The notes beneath the pieces were generated by a model, which did no database searches, had not been told where the DNA came from, and was given only the letters and a program-made list of their open reading frames with translations. This document shows, piece by piece, positions 24,292 through 32,645 of a stretch of 64,000 nucleotides of DNA (positions within the stretch are counted from its first letter, which is position 1; each line of letters opens with the position of its first letter). This stretch comes from CAZIDL01 sp964537825 (GTDB lineage: Bacteria; Bacteroidota; Bacteroidia; Flavobacteriales_D; CAYVSK01): NCBI GenBank assembly GCA_964537825.1, contig CAZIDL010000002.1, positions 62,001 to 126,000 on the forward strand, read 5' to 3'. Both the position numbers and the translations under genes were made by a program.

Positions 24292-26367
24292 ATGAGCTTC
24301 CTCTACCCAGGCTTTCTCCTTGCACTTTCTGCCCTGATCATTCCGATCATCGTCCACCTGTTCAACTTTCGCCGCTACAAAAAGCTCTATTTCTCCAACG
24401 TCAGCTTTCTTCAGAATGTGAAGGAGGAGACCCGCTCCCGCTCCAAGCTCAAACACTTCCTGACCCTCCTTATGCGTCTCCTGGCACTGGTCTTCCTGGT
24501 GTTGGCCTTTGCCCAGCCCTATATCCCCTCTGAAGGGACGAGCACCGTGAAGGGAGATATAGCTATCTCCATCTACATCGACAACAGCTTCAGCATGGAA
24601 GGGGAGGGATCCGAAGGACGGCTAATAGACCTTGCAAAGGAACGAGCGATCCGCATCGTCGAAAGCTATGAGCCGACCGATCGATTCCAACTGCACACGA
24701 ACACCCCATCCTCAGCTCAGCACCGTTGGTACTCTCAAAGCGAGATCATCGAACGGATCGAAGAGGTCGAAGTCGCCCCTTATACAGAAAAGGCTTCCAG
24801 CATCCTGGCAGCTCAGAAGGAAGGCCTCCGGAACCGAGAAGAGAGCGGCCGTATCTTCTTCTTATCCGACCTTCAGCGTTCGGTCACCGACCCGGGCAAC
24901 TTCGAAAAGGACGGCGAACCGACGGTCTTTTTCCTTCCGCTTCAACCTGAACAGAAACGGAACCTTTACGTGGATTCCATCTGGTTCAAAACTCCTGTCC
25001 GGATGCTCGATCATGAGGAGGAGCTAGGAGTACGCCTCGTGAACACCGGCAAGGAAAAAGCAGAGGACATCCCTGTGGAGCTTCATGTGAACAAAGAGCG
25101 CACAGCGATCGGCAGCTTCGATATCCCCCCCAAGGGTCATAAGGACACGAGCCTCTTCTTCACTCATTCCGACACCGGCATTCATCATGCCTCCGTGCGC
25201 CTCAGTGATCATCCGGTCACTTTCGATGACATCTTTTTCTTTTCCTACAAGGTCGCCGGGTCCATTCCGGTCCTTCGCATTCGACCATCTAAAAGTACTG
25301 GGACCTTCGATGGGAATGGCGATCCCATCGCTTCGGTCTTCGAAGGGGATCCGCTCTTTCGATACCGAAGTGTGGAGATGGACCGGATCGATCATTCGCG
25401 CCTGGACGAAGAGAACCTGATCCTGCTCGACCGACTCCCTTCCATCCCCTCCGGTCTTACTCGAGAATTGCGGAAGTTCATTAAAGGAGGGGGTCACGTT
25501 GGCATTATCCCTGCAATGGGTGCAGCCCCTGAAGCTTACAACCCTTTCCTCCGCACCCTCAAGATGGAACAGATCGCAAAAGTGGACAGCATGCCGGTTC
25601 GGATCAGCGAATTGAGGACATCGCATCATTTTTACAGGAACGTTTTTCAGAAAGTTCCTGAGAACATGAGCCTTCCTAAAGTTAACTTCCACTATCACTT
25701 TAAGGAGCAAGTGCGTTCTGAACGAGAAGAGCTGATGAGCCTTCGGAACGGGGATCCTTTTTTGATCGTGGATCCACACGGAGAAGGCCTTTGCTATTTC
25801 TTCGCTGCACCGCCTGAACCTGGAGCAAGCGACCTGATCGGCCATGCGCTCTATCCGACCACCCTCCTCCGCATGGCCGAATTGAGCCAACCCTCTCAGG
25901 AACCTTATCGGACGATCGGTTCCGAAGAAGGGATCGCCCTCCGGGGTTCAGTTCCCGAAGGTGAAACCCCTTTCCGCCTCGAAGCTGTGGACGGTGAGCT
26001 GAGCTTGATCCCCGAACAGGAACAGTACAGTGGGATCACGCGGATCCAACCACGGGGGCGGGTGAAGCAGGCCGGCAATTACGATATCGTCCATGAGGAC
26101 CGGGCGGTCCGAGGTATCGGGATCAATTACTCACGAAAAGAATCCGAACTCGACTATTTCGATCCTGATGCCTTTCAGAGCGAACTCGATGCCCTTGGCA
26201 AAGGGTATCGCATCGTGGAACGTGACCTGAGTAGGGAACAGGCAAGCATCGGAAATATCAGTAAAGGGACAGGGCTTTGGTGGCACTGCCTTATCTTCGC
26301 CTTGGTCTTTTTCGGCCTCGAGACACTACTTCTCGCATTCCCCAAGGCACTTGGTCTCGAACGATGA
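24292..26367 (+). CDS. BatA-domain (aerotolerance-type) membrane protein with vWA-like domain
   Basis: A 691-residue membrane protein. Residues 1-80 are the BatA N-terminal domain (YPGFLLALSALIIPIIVHLFNFRR, then a second hydrophobic helix at about 55-75). A von Willebrand A-like domain follows, with the MIDAS motif DNSFSM near residue 98. A long extracytoplasmic region and a C-terminal membrane helix (about 662-680) complete it. BatA/B proteins were linked to aerotolerance in Bacteroides and usually work with MoxR ATPases, but here the MoxR gene is 24 kb away. The 3' end overlaps the next gene by ATGA, so the partner in this operon is the dihydroorotase homologue. Confidence 0.85.
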   Translation: MSFLYPGFLLALSALIIPIIVHLFNFRRYKKLYFSNVSFLQNVKEETRSRSKLKHFLTLLMRLLALVFLVLAFAQPYIPSEGTSTVKGDIAISIYIDNSFSMEGEGSEGRLIDLAKERAIRIVESYEPTDRFQLHTNTPSSAQHRWYSQSEIIERIEEVEVAPYTEKASSILAAQKEGLRNREESGRIFFLSDLQRSVTDPGNFEKDGEPTVFFLPLQPEQKRNLYVDSIWFKTPVRMLDHEEELGVRLVNTGKEKAEDIPVELHVNKERTAIGSFDIPPKGHKDTSLFFTHSDTGIHHASVRLSDHPVTFDDIFFFSYKVAGSIPVLRIRPSKSTGTFDGNGDPIASVFEGDPLFRYRSVEMDRIDHSRLDEENLILLDRLPSIPSGLTRELRKFIKGGGHVGIIPAMGAAPEAYNPFLRTLKMEQIAKVDSMPVRISELRTSHHFYRNVFQKVPENMSLPKVNFHYHFKEQVRSEREELMSLRNGDPFLIVDPHGEGLCYFFAAPPEPGASDLIGHALYPTTLLRMAELSQPSQEPYRTIGSEEGIALRGSVPEGETPFRLEAVDGELSLIPEQEQYSGITRIQPRGRVKQAGNYDIVHEDRAVRGIGINYSRKESELDYFDPDAFQSELDALGKGYRIVERDLSREQASIGNISKGTGLWWHCLIFALVFFGLETLLLAFPKALGLER

Positions 26368-27665
26368 AAGAGGAACAGGATATCCGGAACGCTGATCTTA
26401 TGCTCCGTAAGGTCCGGATCGTATGGCCGGGTTCGGATCACGACGGTCAGGAATTGGACATTAGCGTGAAAAAGGGTCAGGTAGAGCAGATCGGAGTGGA
26501 TCTGGAGGCGAGTGGGGATCAAAACGAGCTCCGGCAAGAAGGCCTCCATATATCCCCCGGTTGGATGGATCTGAATGCGAATTTCAGGGATCCGGGGAAC
26601 GAAGAGCGGGAAGACCTCGCATCAGGGATCGGTGCTGCCATGCAGGGTGGTTATACGCGAGCTCTCATCATGCCGGCTACAGTCCCTCCTATCGATCACA
26701 GGGGTGCTGTGGAGGACCTTAAAGCCCGATCGAAAGGCTATCCGTTCACCCTTCATCCGGCAGGCACCCTGTCCAAACACCGTGAAGGGGAGGACATTGC
26801 CGAACTTTTCGATATGCAGCGCTCCGGGGCCCTAGCCTTCACGGATGCACGTCGTCCTGTGAACGATGCCGGGCTGCTGATGAACGCCCTCTATTACGCA
26901 AAGACATTCGATGGCCGGATCCTCACCTACCCCGATGATCCTACCATTTCCCGTCAGGGAGTGATGAACGAAGGAGCACTCAGCATGCGACTGGGAATGA
27001 AAGGGATCCCTCACATGAGCGAAGGAATAGCAGTGGACCGCGCCCTTTCCCTGCTGGAGTACACCGAAGGAAAACTCCATTTCAGCACGCTCTCGACCCC
27101 TGAAGCTCTCGACCGCGTCCGAAAAGCCAAAAAAGAAGGCCTACAGGTATCATGCGATGTCGCAGCTCACCATCTCTACTTTGACGAAGAACAGCTAAAG
27201 GACTTCTCTCCCCTTTTTAAGCTAATGCCGCCCCTCCGCGATGTTGAAAGTTCGAAGGAGCTCCGTAAAGCTGTGACAGATGGAACCGTCGATCATGTCT
27301 GCTCCCTGCACGAACCCCATGCTGAAGAGGACAAACGCGTAGAGTTCGAGATCGCCGCTTACGGAGCACCCGGTCTCGAGACCTGTTTCGGTGCTGCCCG
27401 CACTGTCCTGAAGGATGAACTTCCAACGGGGCGATTGATCGAAAGTTTTACGAGAGCTCCCCGGGAACTGCTCGGCCTTGGAATGCCCGTCCTCGAAGAG
27501 GGTATTGAGCTGGAAGCGACCCTCTTCCAGCCCGATCTCGAGTGGACCTGGGAAAGGGAACGATCCAAGAGCAAAGCATATCGGGATCCCTACGAAGGAG
27601 AACGCTTGATCGGGAAGCCTTTAGGGACCGTACATCAGGGACAGTTCCATTCGAGCAGCCTATGA
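26364..27665 (+). CDS. Dihydroorotase-family protein with degenerate metal site (probable pseudoenzyme)
   Basis: A 433-residue protein of the amidohydrolase/dihydroorotase family; the fold features are clear (ISPGWMDLNANFRDPG, AMQGGYTRALIMP, GVMNEG, GLETCFGAA). The metal ligands are mostly gone. The HxH after the first strand is N71-A-N73. The HAED-type His is replaced (TYPDD, Tyr189). The HVST His region reads LHFSTLST. The TDHAPH Asp is lost (SLHEPH). Only the Asp in AFTDA (161) may remain. It is thus unlikely to hydrolyse dihydroorotate. From memory, similar non-catalytic homologues are widespread in flavobacteria. The ATG at 26364 overlaps the BatA stop, and its own stop overlaps the NUDIX start, both by ATGA. 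Confidence 0.8.
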   Translation: MKEEQDIRNADLMLRKVRIVWPGSDHDGQELDISVKKGQVEQIGVDLEASGDQNELRQEGLHISPGWMDLNANFRDPGNEEREDLASGIGAAMQGGYTRALIMPATVPPIDHRGAVEDLKARSKGYPFTLHPAGTLSKHREGEDIAELFDMQRSGALAFTDARRPVNDAGLLMNALYYAKTFDGRILTYPDDPTISRQGVMNEGALSMRLGMKGIPHMSEGIAVDRALSLLEYTEGKLHFSTLSTPEALDRVRKAKKEGLQVSCDVAAHHLYFDEEQLKDFSPLFKLMPPLRDVESSKELRKAVTDGTVDHVCSLHEPHAEEDKRVEFEIAAYGAPGLETCFGAARTVLKDELPTGRLIESFTRAPRELLGLGMPVLEEGIELEATLFQPDLEWTWERERSKSKAYRDPYEGERLIGKPLGTVHQGQFHSSSL

Positions 27666-28228
27666 ACGAGGAATCCGGGCATTGGAGAACGCTCCGTTCC
27701 CAGAAGGTCCACACATCCCCTTGGATCGATCTGCACCAGGATGATGTGATCACCCCGGGCGGAAACCACAGCCGCTACAGTTACGTCCATTTCCGCAATT
27801 TCGGGATCGCCATCCTACCGATCGCTGAGAACGGAGATACCTGGATCGTAGGGCAATACCGTTATCCGATCGGATCCTATACATGGGAGCTTCCTGAAGG
27901 GGGCGGACCGATCGAGATCGATCCCCTGACATCGGCAAAACGGGAGCTTAAAGAAGAGGCAGGCATCGTAGCTGCACGGTGGGATCTCATTCAGGAAGCC
28001 TTTATGAGCGATTCCGCCACCGACGAATACGCCTACCTCTATATCGCCAGGGACCTTACGATCGGAGATCCGGAACCTGAAGAGGATGAAGAACTGGATC
28101 TCAGACGCATCCCCTTTGAAGACCTCTTCCAAATGATCCTTGATGGTCACGTCCGAGATAGTCTGACGGTTATGACCGTCCTTCGTGCCCGATGTTATCT
28201 CGAACTTTCTACTTCTCCTTCTTCCTGA
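27662..28228 (+). CDS. NUDIX hydrolase, ADP-ribose pyrophosphatase-like
   Basis: A 188-residue NUDIX protein that probably cleaves ADP-ribose or another nucleoside diphosphate sugar. The NUDIX box runs from about 80 to 102, with ELPEGGG leading to REL-KEEAGI (94-102). The Glu expected eight residues before the Arg is Ile86, with Glu85 beside it; the catalytic KEE cluster is intact. The WIVGQYRYPIGSYTWELPEGG stretch matches the ADP-ribose pyrophosphatase group. The ATG at 27662 overlaps the upstream stop by ATGA, and the last 37 bases overlap the start of the next gene. Confidence 0.87.
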   Translation: MNEESGHWRTLRSQKVHTSPWIDLHQDDVITPGGNHSRYSYVHFRNFGIAILPIAENGDTWIVGQYRYPIGSYTWELPEGGGPIEIDPLTSAKRELKEEAGIVAARWDLIQEAFMSDSATDEYAYLYIARDLTIGDPEPEEDEELDLRRIPFEDLFQMILDGHVRDSLTVMTVLRARCYLELSTSPSS

Positions 28229-29241
28229 TCCTCCTTTCCGCCTGCGGAAAGGAGGGTGAAAAGGAACGATGGACCCTGCACCCGGAACGTCTACCCTCCC
28301 TTGGGAAACCCAGGGAAAAAAGCTACCAAGCCCTCTTTTACAATTGCGAGAACCTCTTCGATACGGACAATACCGTGGGTGTCGAGGATGACGCTCACAC
28401 CCCTGAAGGAGCCTATGAATGGGACGAAGAGCGTTACCAGAAAAAGCTGGACAGGATCGCCAAGGTGATCGGTGATTATGCTTCTTCCCCTGATCTGGTA
28501 GGGCTTTGCGAGATCGAGAACGCAAAACCGCTAAAGGAGCTCCTCACAAGATCGAGGTTAGCCACAAAGAACTACGCTTTCCTCCATCATCAAAGCCGGG
28601 ATCCAAGAGGAATAGACCTGGCATTGCTCTTCGATCCACAGCTTTTCCATCCCTATGAAAAAAAAGCTCATCCCATCACCGATCCGGGTTCAGGAAGGCC
28701 TTCCAGGCCGATCCTCTCACTTGGGATGCGATCAGCATCAGGTGACAGCATAAGGATCTTCCTCTGCCACTGGCCGTCACGAGCTGGTGGGAAAAAAGCG
28801 AGCGAACCCGCCCGCCTCAAAGCATCTGAGACCCTCCAGGACGCCCTTAGCGAACTCCATCAAGATCATCCTTCCCGGAAAGTTCTCATTATGGGGGACC
28901 TTAACGATCACCCACCCGATCCGAGCGTTCGGACACTCATCAACGGAGACCACGGGTACGAGCTAAAGGACCTACTCAGGAAAGCCCATCATTCAGGAAA
29001 GGGTACTTACAATTTTCAGGGAGATTGGGGGGTGCTCGACCATTTCATCGCGAACGCTAAGCTTATGAACGCTGCGAGCGGCATCCGCTACCATGAGGGA
29101 AGCGCTAGGATCCTCCGGAGAAAAGAACTCCTCTTTTACGATCAGAAAGGCGGTCACTATCAACCGGACCGCTATATGGAGAAGGGGACCTACTATGGCG
29201 GTTATTCGGATCATTTACCGATCCTTTTGGAACTTGAATAA
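28192..29241 (+). CDS. Endonuclease/exonuclease/phosphatase family lipoprotein
   Basis: A 349-residue protein with a lipoprotein signal (hydrophobic 6-17, LLSAC). The remainder is the metal-dependent EEP fold: FYNCENLFDT near the start, GLCEIEN (metal-binding Glu), GIDLALLFD, FLCHWPSRAGG, MGDLNDHPPD and the final SDHLPI, which carries the catalytic Asp-His. Related enzymes hydrolyse nucleic acids or phospho-substrates. The membrane anchor suggests action in the periplasm or at the surface. It begins 37 bp inside the NUDIX gene, in another frame. It is the last gene of the plus-strand run. Confidence 0.87.
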   Translation: MLSRTFYFSFFLILLSACGKEGEKERWTLHPERLPSLGKPREKSYQALFYNCENLFDTDNTVGVEDDAHTPEGAYEWDEERYQKKLDRIAKVIGDYASSPDLVGLCEIENAKPLKELLTRSRLATKNYAFLHHQSRDPRGIDLALLFDPQLFHPYEKKAHPITDPGSGRPSRPILSLGMRSASGDSIRIFLCHWPSRAGGKKASEPARLKASETLQDALSELHQDHPSRKVLIMGDLNDHPPDPSVRTLINGDHGYELKDLLRKAHHSGKGTYNFQGDWGVLDHFIANAKLMNAASGIRYHEGSARILRRKELLFYDQKGGHYQPDRYMEKGTYYGGYSDHLPILLELE

Positions 29242-29298
29242 GGCCCCCTTTCCCTTTTGAATGAAAAGATACGGAAGGCCCTTGGCCAAATTCGCCGC

Positions 29299-30084
29299 TC
29301 ACCCGTTCGAATAACCGCAGCGTTGCATCAATTCCATTAACCCGGGATATGCCAGCACTTCCCGGATCCGACCCTCATTCCCTTCCTTTTTCCACTTTCC
29401 GATGGAAGAAGGGTACATCGGCTTCACCCCCCCTTCCCATGCGGAATTATCCTTCACATTGGTGTTCTCGGCCCAATCGTCCATTTCCTTCATCCGTTCC
29501 TCCCCGATGAACTCACAAATGCGATCGATGGAGGCACCAGTGTCGAATACAAGGTCCTCATAACGAAGACTCATGACGCAAGGGTGTTCCTCATAGGCCA
29601 AGCCAGCCTCAACATCGTTCACCCAACGTTCCGGGGCGACGTAAAAGTCCCCGGACCGCTTGGGGTCTGGATGCTCTGAGGTCAACACATCTCGGGGATC
29701 TCTGATGATATGAAGGATGCGGACCTCCTCTTGAAAAAAGTCCAGGATCTTATCGATATGGCGGATGTTCGCCGGGGATTTCTCGCACCACCGCAGCACT
29801 GTCCCGGGGACCTTCCTCCTTATCAATTCCCTGTACATCCGGTCCATCCGATAGGGATAGGGCTTTCCGGTCCTCGGATCGGTCCTCCATTCGGTCAAAA
29901 AACCCAATTCATCCTGAAAGGCAAAGATGGAAGGATGAGCACCGAGAAGAGCAAGGAGCATCGTCGTCCCCGAGCGAGCACATCCCCCTATCACGATCGG
30001 AGGCTCCGTGAAATGCCGCCTTTCGATGCGCTCCCCCCAGGCACGGATAAGCGGTGTAGCAAGGCGCTTAACGGAGTTCAGCAT
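29299..30084 (-). CDS. Sulfotransferase family protein
   Basis: A 261-residue protein with the PAPS-binding loop IGGCARSGTTML (the 5'-phosphosulfate site) near residues 31-42 and a 3'-phosphate motif with RDPRDVLTS. The ending KWKKEGNE matches the sulfotransferase-3-type C-terminus. It could transfer sulfate from PAPS to a carbohydrate, lipid or protein. The ATG at 30084 (MLNSVKRL) is preferred because the frame's earlier ATG would overlap the upstream lipoprotein gene. It is followed convergently by the EEP gene and preceded on its strand by a lipoprotein and a beta-barrel gene, which suggests an envelope substrate. That substrate is inferred only. Confidence 0.82.
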   Translation of the reverse strand: MLNSVKRLATPLIRAWGERIERRHFTEPPIVIGGCARSGTTMLLALLGAHPSIFAFQDELGFLTEWRTDPRTGKPYPYRMDRMYRELIRRKVPGTVLRWCEKSPANIRHIDKILDFFQEEVRILHIIRDPRDVLTSEHPDPKRSGDFYVAPERWVNDVEAGLAYEEHPCVMSLRYEDLVFDTGASIDRICEFIGEERMKEMDDWAENTNVKDNSAWEGGVKPMYPSSIGKWKKEGNEGRIREVLAYPGLMELMQRCGYSNG

Positions 30085-30146
30085 GAGCGGCGCTCGATCT
30101 GGGTCCAAAAAGGAAGGCTTCCATGCAAGGGAGCTAAAAGGTGCAC

Positions 30147-30554
30147 TTAAAACGGATCTCGTTTCAATTGCAAGTCGAGGGTCCCATTGTCCGGGATGTA
30201 GCAAACGCTATCCGCACAATCCCTATCGCTTCTGTCCTTCACGGTGATCTCGTTCCGGTCGACCGCGATCACCGTCTTGCCGTTCTTCTCGTAGATCGCC
30301 TCACCGGCATATTCGTATCCGCTTTCCAGGGTATAACTTCTGTTGGAAGTCACCGTGTCGACCACGATCGCACTATCCCCTGGCGTTCTTCCCCGGTAGA
30401 GATGGATCCGGATGCTGTCGGTGATATCCTCCGAGACCCTCACCCTCATGGTTCCGACGTCAGGAGGGGTCTCCTTGCAACGCCAGCAGCATGCATGGAA
30501 AAGAAAGAGTGCAGGGAGTACCGCACTAAAAAGGAGTCGGAGTTTCTGAGCCAT
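30147..30554 (-). CDS. Small lipoprotein, unknown function
   Basis: A 135-residue predicted lipoprotein starting at the ATG at 30554, with a signal peptide (residues 7-20) and Cys residues at about 22-23 as lipobox candidates (LFHACC). The mature part is beta-rich and polar: it carries MRVRVSEDITDSIRIHLYRG and YEYAGEAIYEKNG, which read like a small Ig- or carboxypeptidase-regulatory-type domain. Four Cys lie near the N-terminus and in DRDCADSVC. No named family recognised. It sits 14 bp after the beta-barrel gene and 62 bp before the sulfotransferase gene, so it is probably in one operon. Confidence 0.6.
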   Translation of the reverse strand: MAQKLRLLFSAVLPALFLFHACCWRCKETPPDVGTMRVRVSEDITDSIRIHLYRGRTPGDSAIVVDTVTSNRSYTLESGYEYAGEAIYEKNGKTVIAVDRNEITVKDRSDRDCADSVCYIPDNGTLDLQLKRDPF

Positions 30555-30568
30555 GAGCCTCCTGTTTT

Positions 30569-31129
30569 TCAAGAACTGGAAATGAGCACTGAGAATTTGA
30601 TGCGCCAAGAGGCGATCTCGTCCCGATAGGGAATCGGGGCCCATTGGGCACCCAATTTGAACATGCTCCCACTTTGGGAATAGCCAGCGAAGCCGAGCCC
30701 CGGATAGAAGAACCAGGCAGGGGTCGGGTCCAGACCAGTGGCCCTGAAGTCCCCGAAGGTATAGGCAGCTCCCCCTTCAAGGTAAAAGCCCGTACTCCCA
30801 TTTGGCAAAAAAGCTTTATCCAGAAGAAAACCGACCATTCCCCTCCATTCTTTGTATTGGTAATAAGCATCGGGACGCTTTATAAGGGTCCGGCGTGTGA
30901 AAGGACGGGCATCGAAGTAAGTCGAAAGGGACCATAAGTTCCTATGGTCCATGATCCCCAATCCAACACCCAGGTAAAGGTCGTTAAAGTTGAAAGTGAG
31001 CTGAGGAGTAGCCGCAAAGGCTATTTCAGGGGTCCCTAGCCCATCCCCCTGGCCTTTCACCGAGGGAGCTAGCAAAAAGAAAAGCGTTCCCACGAAAAGG
31101 CTTCCTAGCCTGGAACGATCTGTATGCAT
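30569..31129 (-). CDS. Predicted outer-membrane beta-barrel protein
   Basis: A 186-residue exported protein with a signal peptide (residues 8-26, cleavage near VKG-QG). The mature sequence alternates polar and hydrophobic residues and is rich in Gly, Tyr and Phe (LYLGVGLGIMDHRNLWSLSTYFDARPF, GFYLEGGAAYTFGDF, FFYPGLGFAGYSQSG), ending in IKFSVLISSS. This is what a small outer-membrane barrel looks like. No specific family recognised. It is the first gene of a minus-strand group with a lipoprotein and a sulfotransferase. No clear -7 box was found just upstream. Confidence 0.6.
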   Translation of the reverse strand: MHTDRSRLGSLFVGTLFFLLAPSVKGQGDGLGTPEIAFAATPQLTFNFNDLYLGVGLGIMDHRNLWSLSTYFDARPFTRRTLIKRPDAYYQYKEWRGMVGFLLDKAFLPNGSTGFYLEGGAAYTFGDFRATGLDPTPAWFFYPGLGFAGYSQSGSMFKLGAQWAPIPYRDEIASWRIKFSVLISSS

Positions 31130-31186
31130 TGAATTCTCAGTTTGGAACGCCTATCTAAGATATTCAAAAAACAAAAGAGGCCCCAT

Positions 31187-32089
31187 CTATTCCTCTTTGA
31201 GAACGGACAATTCACTCAACCGAAAAAGCTCCTGGCTCAAACCTTCACTAACGTTCGCCAAGGGTGGGCGGACCGTATTGCCACAGATCCCCATGTGCAT
31301 GAGCAGCTCTTTGATGCCACTTGGATTTCCTTCTGCAAAGAGGTCCTCGATAACGCGGAGAAGGCTGTAATGGTCGTTTTGAGCTTCTTTCAGATCCCCC
31401 TGCAGCGCCGCCCATACCATGCGCCGAAAAGTCTTCGGGTAGGCATTACCGACCACCGAGATCACTCCTTCCCCACCGATACCGATGATCGGAAGGGTCA
31501 GGTCATCCTCGCCGGAAAGAACCGGAAAGTCAGTGGGCTTGCGATCGATCAAGTCCATTACCTGCCCCATGTTCCCTGAAGCCTCTTTGATGCCGATGAT
31601 GGCCTCAAGATCCTCGGCGAGACGGATCACCGTATCCGGAAGGATGTTCGATCCTGTCCTGCCGGGCACGTTATAAAGGATGATGGGTCGCTCGCTGGCT
31701 TCAGCCAAGGCTTTGTAGTGCTGATAGAGCCCTTTTTGATCAGGCTTATTGTAGTAAGGGCTTGCTATGAGGAGGGCATCGACCCCGCTCATGTTCCATT
31801 CCTTGAGCGCAGCCACCTGAGCCTCCGTATCGTTACCGCTGAAGCCCAAAACGACAGGAAGCCGTCCGTCGTTCACTTCGATCACTTTATCCAATGCGAG
31901 GCGCTTCTCGTCCTCGCTCATAGTGACCGCTTCCCCCGTTGTTCCTTGCACTACCAGAAAGTCCGTATTCTTATTGATCAGGTGTTTGGTCAGCTTTTCC
32001 AGTCCATCGAGGTCGAGCTTCTTATCGCTCTGAAAAGGAGTGGCCATCGCCACCCCGAGGCCTCGGAATTTCTTAGCGTCCGTGTCCAT
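31187..32089 (-). CDS. dapA: 4-hydroxy-tetrahydrodipicolinate synthase
   Basis: DapA condenses pyruvate with aspartate semialdehyde, the first committed step of lysine and diaminopimelate synthesis. The 300-residue TIM-barrel protein has VVQGTTGEAVTMS (pyruvate site), YNVPGRTGSN (catalytic Tyr), GIKEASGN carrying the Schiff-base Lys, and GGEGVISVVGN near the end. All are standard. The length is normal. It follows the DUF6913-like gene by only 1 bp, so the order is ligA, DUF6913-like, dapA in one operon. DAP is needed for peptidoglycan cross-links. Confidence 0.95.
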   Translation of the reverse strand: MDTDAKKFRGLGVAMATPFQSDKKLDLDGLEKLTKHLINKNTDFLVVQGTTGEAVTMSEDEKRLALDKVIEVNDGRLPVVLGFSGNDTEAQVAALKEWNMSGVDALLIASPYYNKPDQKGLYQHYKALAEASERPIILYNVPGRTGSNILPDTVIRLAEDLEAIIGIKEASGNMGQVMDLIDRKPTDFPVLSGEDDLTLPIIGIGGEGVISVVGNAYPKTFRRMVWAALQGDLKEAQNDHYSLLRVIEDLFAEGNPSGIKELLMHMGICGNTVRPPLANVSEGLSQELFRLSELSVLKEE

Positions 32090-32090
32090 A

Positions 32091-32645
32091 TCAGTTCTTT
32101 TTTTCCATCATTCGTTCGAGGTAACGGAGGATGCGGTCGCAAAGGTCGTCGATCCCTTCATCCTCTTGAGTTTCCACCATAAGATCGTAGAACGGCATCC
32201 GCTCGTAGCTATAACGCCCGATCCGTAAACCGGCCGGCACCTGGCTCATCAAGCGATCCAATGCGACCGATCGGCCGTCGGTGAGGTCGATGACGATATC
32301 CGGACCTTCTTGATCCGAGCTCTGCAAGGGATCCCATTTGAGCTTGCTCGTCCAGCTCAGGTCCTTCGAGCGGATATATTCCATATCCCTAGCCCCTGTC
32401 GCCATATCAGGGACTTCATCCTCTGGGAGCAATGCAAAACCACGCGTTCGTTCCACTCCCCTTTCCTTCCTCAAGCGTTCCAGAAGATCGCGTACGGTAT
32501 AGAAAGTGGCTTCGTCATCGAGGATATAGAGCACCCAAACCTCCCTGGGGATGTTGACGGCCAGGTCCATATGCTTGCTTTCCATGTCCAAGAGGCTTTT
32601 GCGCACCTGGTAACGTCCGATCTGTTCACCCCACTTATTCAGCAT
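32091..32645 (-). CDS. Conserved protein between ligA and dapA (DUF6913-like)
   Basis: A 184-residue cytoplasmic protein with no signal peptide or membrane segment. It starts with MLNKWGEQIGRYQVRKSLL; a central part has WVLYILDDEATF and DIVIDLTDGRS; the end is a helix (LCDRILRYLERMMEKKN). It resembles DUF6913, a Bacteroidota family of unknown function, often in this ligA-dapA position as far as I recall. It overlaps ligA by 11 bp and ends 1 bp before dapA, so it is translationally linked to both. A metabolic or DNA role cannot be inferred from the sequence. Confidence 0.6.
   Translation of the reverse strand: MLNKWGEQIGRYQVRKSLLDMESKHMDLAVNIPREVWVLYILDDEATFYTVRDLLERLRKERGVERTRGFALLPEDEVPDMATGARDMEYIRSKDLSWTSKLKWDPLQSSDQEGPDIVIDLTDGRSVALDRLMSQVPAGLRIGRYSYERMPFYDLMVETQEDEGIDDLCDRILRYLERMMEKKN

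Noticed and set aside
23371..24456. 361-codon open frame on the minus strand
   Set aside because: It crosses three recognised plus-strand genes (TraB/GumN, TIGR02757 and BatA) and is a shadow frame.
29242..29298. Bidirectional terminator between the EEP and sulfotransferase genes
   Set aside because: Only a weak CTTTT/AAAAG pairing is present, without a stable GC stem.
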